NCBI GenBank assembly: GCA_021812425.1
Contig: JAKANM010000004.1
Location: 1 to 34,585, forward strand
Direction: 5' to 3'
Length of the DNA: 34,585 nucleotides
From: a bacterium
Lineage (GTDB): Bacteria; Patescibacteriota; Patescibacteriia; Magasanikbacterales; GWA2-37-8
Both the position numbers and the translations under genes were made by a program. The notes below the pieces were generated by a model. That model had not been told where the DNA came from. It made no database searches and worked only from the letters and a program-made list of their open reading frames with translations. Of the stretch, positions 8,755 to 14,911 are shown piece after piece (within the stretch, counting starts at the first letter, position 1; the number at the start of each line of letters is the position of its first letter).

Positions 8755-10356
8755 ATGTCTACACTTACTAAAAAACAAAAGGAAATTCTAGACTTCATAA
8801 ATTCCTATTATAGCAAGCATGGTGTGGCGCCAACTTTTGAGGAAATAGGCGGGCGTTTTAAACGTGCTATCGCTACCATACACGAACATGTCGAAGAGCT
8901 GGTTAAAAAAGGCTTTATAAAAAAGAATAGTAATTCTGCGCGGGGCATTGAGTTAAATAAAGTTGTAGAAATGGTTAAAATACCTTTGCTCGGTACAGTC
9001 ACAGCTGGCTTGCCAATAGGGGTCATCCAAGAAAGAGAAGTTATTGCTATACCAAAGAATAAATTACCAAAAAATGGTAATATCTATGCTCTCCGCGTAA
9101 GTGGGGAAAGTATGGTTGAAGAGAATATTAATGATGGGGATTATGTGATTGTTAAGCAGCAACCCACAGCAGAAAATGGTCAAAAGGTAGTTGCATTGAT
9201 TGATAATGATGAGGTCACACTTAAAAAATTCTACAAAGAAAAAAATGGGGTTCGGTTACAACCTGCCAACCAATCCATGCTCCCACTTTTTTTTGAAAAT
9301 GCTAGGATAGACATACAAGGGGTTGTTCTTGATATTATAAAGTCAAATAATGAAACGGATAAAACAGGCTTTGAAGAAGAGGAACAAAAAGCAACACCTA
9401 TCAGACCGAAGGAAGCATTAAACTCACAGCCTAAAAAGATAAAAATAACATCTGCTTACCAAAAGAATGCTGACGCTGTGTTATTCCACGGTGATCGTTT
9501 GAAATTTCTTAGTACACTACCAGAAAAATCCGTTCGTCTGGTTGTTACTTCACCGCCCTATAATATTGGCAAGGAATATGAAAAGAGAAGAGATTTAAGT
9601 GTATACCTTAAAGATCAAGAAGATACAATTAGAGAGAGTGTGCGCGTTCTTGCCGACAACGGTAGCTTTTGTTGGCAGGTGGGCAACCATATAGGCGTAG
9701 ACGGTGAAGTTTTCCCGTTGGATATACTCATTTATCCAATTGCAAAAAAGTATGGACTTAAATTAAGGAATAGAATAATTTGGCATTTTGGGCACGGGCT
9801 CCATTGCACACATAGGTTTTCAGGGAGACACGAGACTATATTGTGGTTTACGAAATCAGATGATTATATATTTAATCTCGATCCGATCCGTGTCCCACAA
9901 AAATACCCCGGTAAAAAGAATTTTAAAAAGAATAGTAAATACGGAATGTTATCGGGTAATCCATTGGGCAAAAATCCTTCTGATATTTGGGAAATACCAA
10001 ATGTTAAAAGTAACCACCCAGAAAAAACCAATCATCCGTGCCAATTTCCAATTGAATTAATTGAGAGATTGGTTCTGTCGATGACAAATGAAAGAGATGT
10101 CGTTGTAGACCCTTATGCTGGCGTAGGCAGCGCTTTGTGTGCAGCTATTATCAATAATCGCAAGGGTTACGGATCAGACATTACCAAATCGTATCTCGAT
10201 ATAGCAAAAGAAAGAATCCAAGGAGTTGCTAATGGGACATTAAAAAGGCGTCCCATGGGGACACCTATTTTCCAACCGAAAAGTGGAATGAAGTTAGCAG
10301 AACTGCCACAAGAATTTCTAGAAGCCAGAAAAAAATTACTTGGGGCCAGGCTTTGA
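8755..10356 (+). CDS. LexA repressor fused to m4C-type DNA methyltransferase
   Basis: One uninterrupted frame encodes two proteins' worth of domains. Numbered from the ATG at 8755, residues about 1-68 are a LexA winged helix (LTKKQKEILDFI, then IHEHVEELVKKGFI). An S24 autoprotease follows, with cleavage site TAG (A84-G85), catalytic serine in SGESM (S119) and lysine in DEVTLKKF (K157). E. coli LexA uses A84-G85, S119 and K156. A charged linker (about 197-235) leads to a beta-class methyltransferase: TSPPYN (motif IV, about residue 265) comes before VDPYAGVGS (motif I, about 451). TSPPY points to N4-cytosine methylation. The convergent BglII-family nuclease gives the likely target class, a GATC-centred site. 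An in-frame ATG at 8716 overlaps the -10 box and is unlikely. The last 21 bases overlap the nuclease gene tail to tail. Confidence 0.9.
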   Translation: MSTLTKKQKEILDFINSYYSKHGVAPTFEEIGGRFKRAIATIHEHVEELVKKGFIKKNSNSARGIELNKVVEMVKIPLLGTVTAGLPIGVIQEREVIAIPKNKLPKNGNIYALRVSGESMVEENINDGDYVIVKQQPTAENGQKVVALIDNDEVTLKKFYKEKNGVRLQPANQSMLPLFFENARIDIQGVVLDIIKSNNETDKTGFEEEEQKATPIRPKEALNSQPKKIKITSAYQKNADAVLFHGDRLKFLSTLPEKSVRLVVTSPPYNIGKEYEKRRDLSVYLKDQEDTIRESVRVLADNGSFCWQVGNHIGVDGEVFPLDILIYPIAKKYGLKLRNRIIWHFGHGLHCTHRFSGRHETILWFTKSDDYIFNLDPIRVPQKYPGKKNFKKNSKYGMLSGNPLGKNPSDIWEIPNVKSNHPEKTNHPCQFPIELIERLVLSMTNERDVVVDPYAGVGSALCAAIINNRKGYGSDITKSYLDIAKERIQGVANGTLKRRPMGTPIFQPKSGMKLAELPQEFLEARKKLLGARL

Positions 10357-11007
10357 CCCATTGTATGTGCGCAGTTTAATTGTCTTTAGAGCTTCTCGTT
10401 TATCATTTTTAAAAAGTTCACGCAGGGCTTCGCATTTAATTTTTTCCTCTTCAGTTAAACCAATACCGATGACGAAAACAGGAATATCAATATTACTTTC
10501 GCCCCTATTCTCGAAATCAACCAATAGCTGTTGAAATGAGGACACACCCGTAGACATCTGTCGTACCAGTGCCTCACTTGGAACGACTTCAATCCCGCAT
10601 TCTATGTATTTTAAATTTTTAAAAATAATCATTTTTGAAAAAATATCATAACCCATGAAAGCATATTTGCCGAATTGAATTTCAAGACCGACTTTATTTT
10701 TAATCCCGTCCATTTCTCGAAATCGATTTTTGCCGAAAGCGTGTCGCGGTTCAATAAATTCCTTCTTTTTACCATCTGCCTTTTTAGTCCACCCCTTCTC
10801 GTAAAACATGAGCTTCAAATATTCATTCATGTCCCGTGGTGAAAAAAGAAGCTTTCCGCGCATTGTTTTTTCTTTGCTTTCCTTGGTTAGACACAAGGCG
10901 GCATCCAAAGATTTGATTGCCTCAAAAACTTCACGCAATTCTTTCGGATGATTTTCTTTGATAAATTTTTCACCACCTTTAAATGAGTATGTATCAAAAA
11001 TTTTCAT
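10336..11007 (-). CDS. BglII/BstYI-family type II restriction endonuclease
   Basis: Cuts unmethylated DNA at a palindromic site, most likely of the AGATCT/RGATCY type. The 223 residues match the length of BglII. The active site reads D100-X8-E109-I-Q111 within REMDGIKNKVGLEIQFGKYA; BglII uses the same D84-X8-E93-X-Q95 spacing. FSPRDMNEYLK, GKYAFMGYDIFSK and MSTGVSSFQQ are further family-like blocks. It starts three bases after the controller gene stop, so both are on one transcript. Its 3' end overlaps the methyltransferase 3' end by 21 bases. Exact recognition sequence cannot be told from this protein alone. Confidence 0.88.
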   Translation of the reverse strand: MKIFDTYSFKGGEKFIKENHPKELREVFEAIKSLDAALCLTKESKEKTMRGKLLFSPRDMNEYLKLMFYEKGWTKKADGKKKEFIEPRHAFGKNRFREMDGIKNKVGLEIQFGKYAFMGYDIFSKMIIFKNLKYIECGIEVVPSEALVRQMSTGVSSFQQLLVDFENRGESNIDIPVFVIGIGLTEEEKIKCEALRELFKNDKREALKTIKLRTYNGSKPGPK

Positions 11008-11010
11008 AGG

Positions 11011-11229
11011 CTATACAAAATAACTAATTTTTTTCTTATATAAAATGGCAAATTCTTTTAACTCGACCACATCTATCCTTTGCTCGCCGATCTCTACCTT
11101 AGAAATATATGACTGTGGCCTTTTTAATTTTTGAGCTACCTGTTTTTGGGTTAAACCGGATTCTAAACGCGCAGCCTTTAATTTGGCCGTTATGTCCTTA
11201 TATATTTGTGAGTGTATCGTATTTGGCAT
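11011..11229 (-). CDS. XRE-family controller (C) protein of the R-M system
   Basis: A 72-residue single-domain helix-turn-helix protein. The core is ESGLTQKQVAQKLKRPQSYISKVEIGEQRIDVVELKEFAILY, a standard Cro/C.BamHI-like fold. C proteins act as dimers that first activate and then repress their own operon, delaying nuclease expression until methylation is established. The position directly upstream of the nuclease gene, three bases apart, and the twin dyads before its start support this role. The dyads lie only 12-45 bases from the start codon, so the transcript may be leaderless, which is common for C genes. Confidence 0.88.
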   Translation of the reverse strand: MPNTIHSQIYKDITAKLKAARLESGLTQKQVAQKLKRPQSYISKVEIGEQRIDVVELKEFAILYKKKISYFV

Positions 11230-11240
11230 GGATATATAAT

Positions 11241-11274
11241 ATATTCAAATCAAGAATATTCAAAGTTAGAATAT
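11241..11274 (-). promoter_or_regulatory. Twin C-box operator of the controller-nuclease operon
   Basis: The 34 bases form ATATTC-N7-GAATATTC-N7-GAATAT, symmetric about 11257.5. This is two copies of the dyad ATATTC-N7-GAATAT (11241-11259 and 11256-11274) offset by 15 bases and sharing GAATATTC. They overlap the region where the controller promoter must lie. Two tandem dimer sites are the classic C-protein arrangement. Confidence 0.8.
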
Positions 11275-11300
11275 AAAGTTTACAATGAAGTTCAAGTATG

Positions 11301-11348
11301 GACACCAAACTCACCACAATCAAGCAAGAGTGAGGGTGTCGTTTTCTT
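11301..11348 (+). other. Terminator-like hairpin, purpose unclear
   Basis: GACACC (11301-11306) pairs with GGTGTC (11335-11340) and CTCAC (11310-11314) with GTGAG (11330-11334), with an AAA bulge and a 15-base loop. GTTTTCTT follows on the plus strand. No plus-strand gene ends here, so it could belong to a small RNA or be a remnant. The rest of 11275-11387 shows nothing else. Confidence 0.4.
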
Positions 11349-11387
11349 AGTATATATTAAAAAATCACCATACATAATTGAATGTTA

Positions 11388-11545
11388 GGACTAGTGGGAC
11401 AGTTGGCTTCGCCTCTCGTCGGCTTCCGCCTCCTCGGGCTAGCCACCGCCTCGCGGTCGCGCTCGCCAGCCTGCGTCGCGCGACATCGCTCCGGCGTTCA
11501 AGTCCCAACGCGAGCAAAGCAGTTTGCTCGCTCTACCCCTCCTCA
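11388..11545. repeat. GC-rich low-complexity island bounded by tRNA-end-like inverted pieces
   Basis: About 110 bases of GC-rich, word-repetitive sequence (GGCTTCGCCTC, GCCTCGCGG, GCGTCGCGCG) lie between GGACTAGTGGGAC (11388-11400) and GTTCAAGTCCCAAC (11496-11509). The left piece matches 12 of 13 bases of the 3' end of the nearby tRNA-Pro(CGG) gene as read on the plus strand; the right piece is its T-arm in inverted orientation. A perfect 9-bp hairpin follows at 11510-11531 (GCGAGCAAA, loop GCAG). The open frame across it is biased sequence, not a gene. Confidence 0.6.
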
Positions 11546-11580
11546 AAAATAAAAACGGCTATGAAGCCGTCTTTATTTTT
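11546..11580 (-). terminator. Terminator of the tRNA-Pro transcript
   Basis: ACGGCT (11555-11560) and AGCCGT (11565-11570) with a four-base loop, extended by A/T pairs to about 14 bp with one mismatch. On the minus strand the stem is followed by a T-rich run. It lies four bases beyond the 3' end of tRNA-Pro(CGG). It could work in both directions. Confidence 0.8.
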
Positions 11581-11583
11581 TCG

Positions 11584-11656
11584 TCGGGCTAGTGGGACTT
11601 GAACCCACGGCCTCGTGGTCCCGAACCACGCGCGCTACCAACTGCGCTATAGCCCG
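11584..11656 (-). tRNA. tRNA-Pro (anticodon CGG)
   Basis: A complete cloverleaf on the minus strand. Acceptor stem CGGGCTA/TAGCCCG, anticodon stem CGTGG/CCACG with loop TTCGGGA (CGG), and T-loop GGGTTCAAGTCCC. Discriminator is A, and CCA is not encoded, consistent with the CCA-adding enzyme gene at 16769. It follows tRNA-Pro(GGG) by 38 bases. Confidence 0.95.
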
Positions 11657-11694
11657 ATTGGTGTCCGCCTTCGTCAATTCTATGGCGGACGCTG

Positions 11695-11768
11695 TCGGGG
11701 TGACAGGACTTGAACCTGCGACCTCATGCACCCCATGCATGCGTTCTAGCCAACTGAACTACACCCCG
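11695..11768 (-). tRNA. tRNA-Pro (anticodon GGG)
   Basis: A complete cloverleaf on the minus strand. Acceptor CGGGGTG/CACCCCG, anticodon stem CATGC/GCATG with loop ATGGGGT (GGG), T-arm GCAGG-TTCAAGT-CCTGT, discriminator A, no encoded CCA. Its first ten bases overlap the 3' end and stop codon of the GIY-YIG gene. Confidence 0.93.
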
Positions 11769-12028
11769 TTATTATTAATTATTTTAAATAATTTATTCTT
11801 TATATCACGGCTCAACACACCGTGACTTTTTTTGTATTTATGTTCAAGTATGCGAGCCTCGCCAAGTGTTTCCGTTTCTCTATAGCCAATTAATTTAAGT
11901 GGACGTCGGCATTTTGTCGAAACAACCAAACCATCATGGTGTTGTTTTATGCGTTGTTCTAAATATGGTGTTGAACCAATATAATTATCTAAATCCTTTA
12001 AACTTTTGAGTAGATATACATATGCCAT
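11759..12028 (-). CDS. Stand-alone GIY-YIG nuclease-domain protein
   Basis: An 89-residue single-domain GIY-YIG protein of the type often annotated as 'excinuclease subunit C N-terminal-like'. The motif reads YVYLLKS then NYIGST, followed by the catalytic-region arginine in LEQRIKQHH and the glutamates in GEARILEHKYKK. The start is the ATG at 12028, because AGGAGAA lies seven bases upstream; the longer frame upstream runs through a broken tRNA. That ribosome binding site comes from the broken tRNA-Pro anticodon stem. The stop lies inside tRNA-Pro(GGG). Whether it acts as a homing enzyme or a repair nuclease is unknown. Confidence 0.85.
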   Translation of the reverse strand: MAYVYLLKSLKDLDNYIGSTPYLEQRIKQHHDGLVVSTKCRRPLKLIGYRETETLGEARILEHKYKKSHGVLSRDIKNKLFKIINNNGV

Positions 12029-12039
12029 ACAAATGTTCT

Positions 12040-12111
12040 CCTGCACCCCGCCGGGCAGAGCCCTCTGGGCGTCGCCCATGCAGGCGCGATAGCCAACTTC
12101 GCTACAGCCCG
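12040..12111 (-). pseudogene. Broken tRNA-Pro(GGG) with GC-rich insertion in the anticodon loop
   Basis: On the minus strand the 5' half of a tRNA is clear: acceptor strand CGGGCTG, TA, D-arm with AGTTGG, then anticodon stem CCTGC (12084-12080). The partner strand GCAGG appears only at 12044-12040. The 35-base gap starts ATGGG and ends GGGGT, so removing 28 bases restores the loop ATGGGGT of tRNA-Pro(GGG). The insertion contains two tandem hairpins of the form GGGC-N3-GCCC. No T-arm or 3' acceptor strand follows; the GIY-YIG gene begins instead. Confidence 0.7.
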
Positions 12112-12167
12112 CTAACCTTAAACTAACACAAAAAGGTTATCATATTTAATAATATAATTCAAGCGGA

Positions 12168-12212
12168 ACAAAGAAAAAAAGAAATAGGAACGGCGCGTGG
12201 CACCGTCCCTAT
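12168..12212 (-). terminator. Terminator of the unknown minus-strand gene at 12233
   Basis: On the minus strand a 13-bp stem with two G-T wobbles (ATAGG at one end, loop CAC) is followed by a T-rich tract (12170-12183 on the plus strand reads as A-rich). It starts about 20 bases after the stop codon. Confidence 0.85.
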
Positions 12213-12232
12213 AGAATTTCACACCTCTTTTG

Positions 12233-12613
12233 TCACCATTCCATCAGGATGGCGACCAGCATGGCAAAGGCGTTGAGGCCCGGCTGGGTGTCGATGCTGT
12301 AATGGTTGATGCGTCCGCCTTCGAGATGTCTGGACACATCGTCGGCGCCTCCGCTCTCACCCCGGATGCGGACGACATCACGAAATCGTTTGTTTAGTTC
12401 CTCCGCCTCTCTTCTCGGGATCCCCATGCCGTTGTTCGCGCGGACAATCCAGTAGATCCACGCCCGCCGTAGCGTCCAGTTGCCGATCTTGCCAATCAGC
12501 GTGTAGGCGACCTCGGATCGCTCGCGAGGAACCTCGACGACGGCGATTCCCGCCGCTTCCAGCTCCACTCGGATCGTATCGTTGCAGTTTATGTCGTTGG
12601 CGAGATTTTTCAT
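12233..12613 (-). CDS. Conserved-looking hypothetical protein
   Basis: I do not recognise a named family. The 126 residues are soluble and mixed: MKNLANDINCNDTIRVELEAAGI, then a Trp-rich block IGKIGNWTLRRAWIYWIV, a charged middle (REAEELNKRFRDVVRIRGE) and YSIDTQPGLNAFAMLVAIL at the end. The Trp-rich block and the 'IDTQPGLN' end look like conserved elements rather than random sequence. Codon use is GC-rich compared with the restriction island next door. It is a single-gene unit with a good ribosome binding site (GGGAGAA) and its own terminator. Confidence 0.7.
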   Translation of the reverse strand: MKNLANDINCNDTIRVELEAAGIAVVEVPRERSEVAYTLIGKIGNWTLRRAWIYWIVRANNGMGIPRREAEELNKRFRDVVRIRGESGGADDVSRHLEGGRINHYSIDTQPGLNAFAMLVAILMEW

Positions 12614-12650
12614 CGCTGTTCTCCCTTTCCAGTTTTGCTGCGATTGTTAT

Positions 12651-12679
12651 AAGTTAAGCTTAACAATGGTTCGCTGTCA
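12651..12679 (-). promoter_or_regulatory. Probable promoter with palindrome for the gene at 12613
   Basis: On the minus strand TTGACA (12679-12674) is followed 17 bases later by TTAACT (12656-12651), a weak -10. A perfect 12-base palindrome GTTAAGCTTAAC lies at 12652-12663 over the -10 region and could be an operator. Confidence 0.4.
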
Positions 12680-12700
12680 ATAACCAGCGCCTCGTCAGGG

Positions 12701-12729
12701 TTGACTTTAAGCGTTTTTATTGTTATACT
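12701..12729 (+). promoter_or_regulatory. Strong promoter of the ABC-F gene, near-leaderless
   Basis: TTGACT at 12701-12706 and TATACT at 12724-12729 with 17-base spacing. Initiation would be near 12736, one or two bases before the ATG at 12738. There is no room for a Shine-Dalgarno sequence. Confidence 0.8.
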
Positions 12730-12737
12730 CTCGAACT

Positions 12738-14201
12738 ATGCAACATGGTGACGTTATCGTTCGTTTCGACAAAGTCGTATTTAATTACGAGGGTGGAAAA
12801 CCGATTCTGGATGAGGCGGATTTTAGCGTGCGCGAAAACGCCAAAATTACGATTATGGGACAGAACGGCGCCGGGAAAAGCACGATTTTCAAATTGATTA
12901 TCGGAGAATTAAAGCCTGAAAGCGGGGGAGTACATACTCGGAACGGAGCAAGTATCGCCATTGCCACGCAGGTAATGAAGCGAGAAAATTTGGAAAAAAC
13001 CGTCCAAACTTTTTTCGGAGAAGTTTTCAAGAAAAAAATTTATGATTTGCCGAAGCGCATCAAAACTGTTTTGGAAATCGTTCATCTTGACGCTCCGCTT
13101 GATAAAAAAATAAAGCAACTTTCCGGCGGGCAGCAGGCGCGGTTGTTGCTCGCGTACGCTCTGATACAGGAGCCTGATATTTTATTGCTCGACGAACCGA
13201 CCAACAATTTGGATCAGCAAGGAATTGAACATCTGACACAATTCCTAATGGACTATCAAAAAACTTGTCTCGTCATCTCGCACGACGCAAATTTTCTTAA
13301 TTCGTTTACTCACGGCGTATTATATCTTGATTCATATACGAAAAAGATGGAGCAGTATGTCGGTGATTACTACGAAGTGTTGGGAGAGATCGAGGCTCGT
13401 ATTGAACGCGACCGCGCCAAGAACGCTCAGCTCAAAAAAAGCATTCAAGATCGTAAAGATAAAATAAACTTTTTCGCTCACAAAGGCGGCAAAATGCGTA
13501 AGCTCGCAAGCAAGCTGAAGGATCAAGTCGAGGAAGCCGAGGAAAACATGGTGGATGAACGGCATGAGGATAAGACCATCAATGATTTTACTATTCCCGC
13601 TCAAACCGATATCGTCGGCGCGATCGTGAAGATCGATTCGGTGGGGGTGATGATCAATCATGAACCGGTGCGTAAAGTTATTTCTCCTCCGATCTCTGTT
13701 TTGAAAAGGCAACGGTTGCTTGTGAAGGGTCCAAACGGCATCGGCAAAAGCACCTTTCTTGAGGCTCTTGCGAGCGGTAGAGAATCCGGGGCTTCAATTT
13801 CGAAGGACACTCGCATCGGATACTATCGCCAGGATTTTTCCGGCTTTGATTTCAACAAGACCGCCTATCAAACGCTTGCCGAAACGATGGCCAATCCGTT
13901 CAATCAGGAAATCTACGCGACCGCCGCGCAATTTTTGCTGTCGGCGGAAACATTGAAAAATAAAGTCGGTTCACTTTCCGAAGGGCAGAAAGGTCTTCTT
14001 TGCTATGCTCAATTTGTCTTGCAAAAACCAGGCTTACTTATCATGGATGAGCCGACTAATCATATTAATTTTCGTCATCTTCCAATCATCGCGAGGGCGC
14101 TTGATGAATTTGAGGGCGCGGTAATTCTCGTGAGTCATGCCTATGAATTTGTGGAGCAAGTTACGATTGATCAGACTCTCGATTTAGGAACAATAAAATA
14201 A
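12738..14201 (+). CDS. ABC-F family ATPase (ribosome-associated type)
   Basis: A soluble protein with two ABC cassettes and no membrane helices, the ABC-F architecture used for translation factors and antibiotic-resistance proteins. The first cassette has GQNGAGKST, LSGGQQARLLLAYAL and DILLLDEPTNNLD. A basic/acidic coiled linker follows (about residues 215-285). The second has GPNGIGKST, a deviant signature LSEGQKGLLCYAQ and LLIMDEPTNHINF. At 487 residues it is slightly shorter than usual. The ATG at 12738 fits the promoter; an upstream TTG at 12720 lies before the -10 box. Specific role (EttA, Uup or other) cannot be told. Confidence 0.88.
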   Translation: MQHGDVIVRFDKVVFNYEGGKPILDEADFSVRENAKITIMGQNGAGKSTIFKLIIGELKPESGGVHTRNGASIAIATQVMKRENLEKTVQTFFGEVFKKKIYDLPKRIKTVLEIVHLDAPLDKKIKQLSGGQQARLLLAYALIQEPDILLLDEPTNNLDQQGIEHLTQFLMDYQKTCLVISHDANFLNSFTHGVLYLDSYTKKMEQYVGDYYEVLGEIEARIERDRAKNAQLKKSIQDRKDKINFFAHKGGKMRKLASKLKDQVEEAEENMVDERHEDKTINDFTIPAQTDIVGAIVKIDSVGVMINHEPVRKVISPPISVLKRQRLLVKGPNGIGKSTFLEALASGRESGASISKDTRIGYYRQDFSGFDFNKTAYQTLAETMANPFNQEIYATAAQFLLSAETLKNKVGSLSEGQKGLLCYAQFVLQKPGLLIMDEPTNHINFRHLPIIARALDEFEGAVILVSHAYEFVEQVTIDQTLDLGTIK

Positions 14202-14202
14202 T

Positions 14203-14229
14203 GACGCGGTCGCCTGGGGCGACCGCGTC
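14203..14229 (-). terminator. Terminator between convergent genes
   Basis: A perfect 11-bp GC-rich stem (14203-14213 with 14219-14229, loop CTGGG). On the minus strand the stem is followed by TTATTTTATT, so it terminates the SDR/NadE-like operon. On the plus strand there is no T tract. Confidence 0.8.
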
Positions 14230-14242
14230 GGTGTGTCGTGTG

Positions 14243-14911
14243 TCAAGGTCTCGGACCGCGAACTGGCAGGCATCGCTTGAATGCGTTGCGCTTGAACATT
14301 TCTAGAAGATAGGTGAATTCCGGCTGGTCCAGAAGCGTTGAAACATCCTCGAGCTCAGCTTCTTCAATCTGAAACTTGAGAAATTTTTCTATCGTCTCGA
14401 ACGATATTGCGGCCAGCTCCGGTGGTCGGCCGCAGTCCGGATCAGGCTTCAGGCTGGACGCCAGGATTTCTTCTGGCACACCAATGTACTCGCAGATGTC
14501 CATAACTTCCGATTTCCAGAGGTTCACGATCGGCAGAAGGTTCGCCGCACAGCTCGCAAGGCTGTAGTTGCCGAGCAAATCCTCAGTTCGATTTCGATTT
14601 CCGATCAGACGGCCTTTGAGCCGGAGACTGCGTGCGAGGAAGCACCCCCAGCGCATTTCCTCAGCATCTTCAGGTCGGCCTGGCGTTTCGATGAATTCGA
14701 CCGGACAGATCGACTCGAACCAATCTCGGCAGAGCAGATTATGCCCCGCATGGATCGCGATCGTTTTTTCAGGACAAGCTTCCTTGCAAATCTTTACCGT
14801 CACTGCGCCGTCACTTCCGCCCGAAATCGGGATGAGAAGGTGAGGTGATTTTTTTGTTTCGTTGTAAACGAATTGAACAATTGCTTCGAACATTCGACGT
14901 TCGGTTTTCAT
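14243..14911 (-). CDS. NAD synthase-like ATP pyrophosphatase
   Basis: Resembles ammonia-dependent NadE, which amidates nicotinic acid adenine dinucleotide. The PP-loop reads ISGGSDGAV, with the last Ser of the usual SGGxDS replaced by Gly. GNRNRTEDLLGNYS and LPIVNLWKSEVMDICEYIGVPEEI match the NadE pattern 'G-N-x-S/T-E-x-x-x-G' and 'P-I-x-x-L-x-K-x-x-V'. At 223 residues it is shorter than the usual 250-275. The ATG at 14911 overlaps the stop of the SDR gene as ATGA, which I prefer over an upstream start inside that gene. Its true substrate may differ from NAD synthesis. Confidence 0.75.
   Translation of the reverse strand: MKTERRMFEAIVQFVYNETKKSPHLLIPISGGSDGAVTVKICKEACPEKTIAIHAGHNLLCRDWFESICPVEFIETPGRPEDAEEMRWGCFLARSLRLKGRLIGNRNRTEDLLGNYSLASCAANLLPIVNLWKSEVMDICEYIGVPEEILASSLKPDPDCGRPPELAAISFETIEKFLKFQIEEAELEDVSTLLDQPEFTYLLEMFKRNAFKRCLPVRGPRP

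Noticed and set aside
8608-8755. Canonical SOS box before the LexA-methyltransferase gene
   Set aside because: Neither CTG-N8-CAG nor GAAC-N4-GTTC fits. A dyad TTTAG-N15-CTAAA around the -10 box (8705-8729) has only five pairs and could be chance, so no operator is annotated.
11378-11825. Plus-strand open frames over the tRNA-Pro region
   Set aside because: They are antisense to the tRNAs or inside the GC-rich island, with Arg/Ser/Ala-rich translation driven by composition.
12040-12111. Archaeal-type or self-splicing intron in the tRNA
   Set aside because: The insertion is only 28 bases, too short for a group I intron, and the tRNA 3' half is missing, so splicing could not yield a tRNA.
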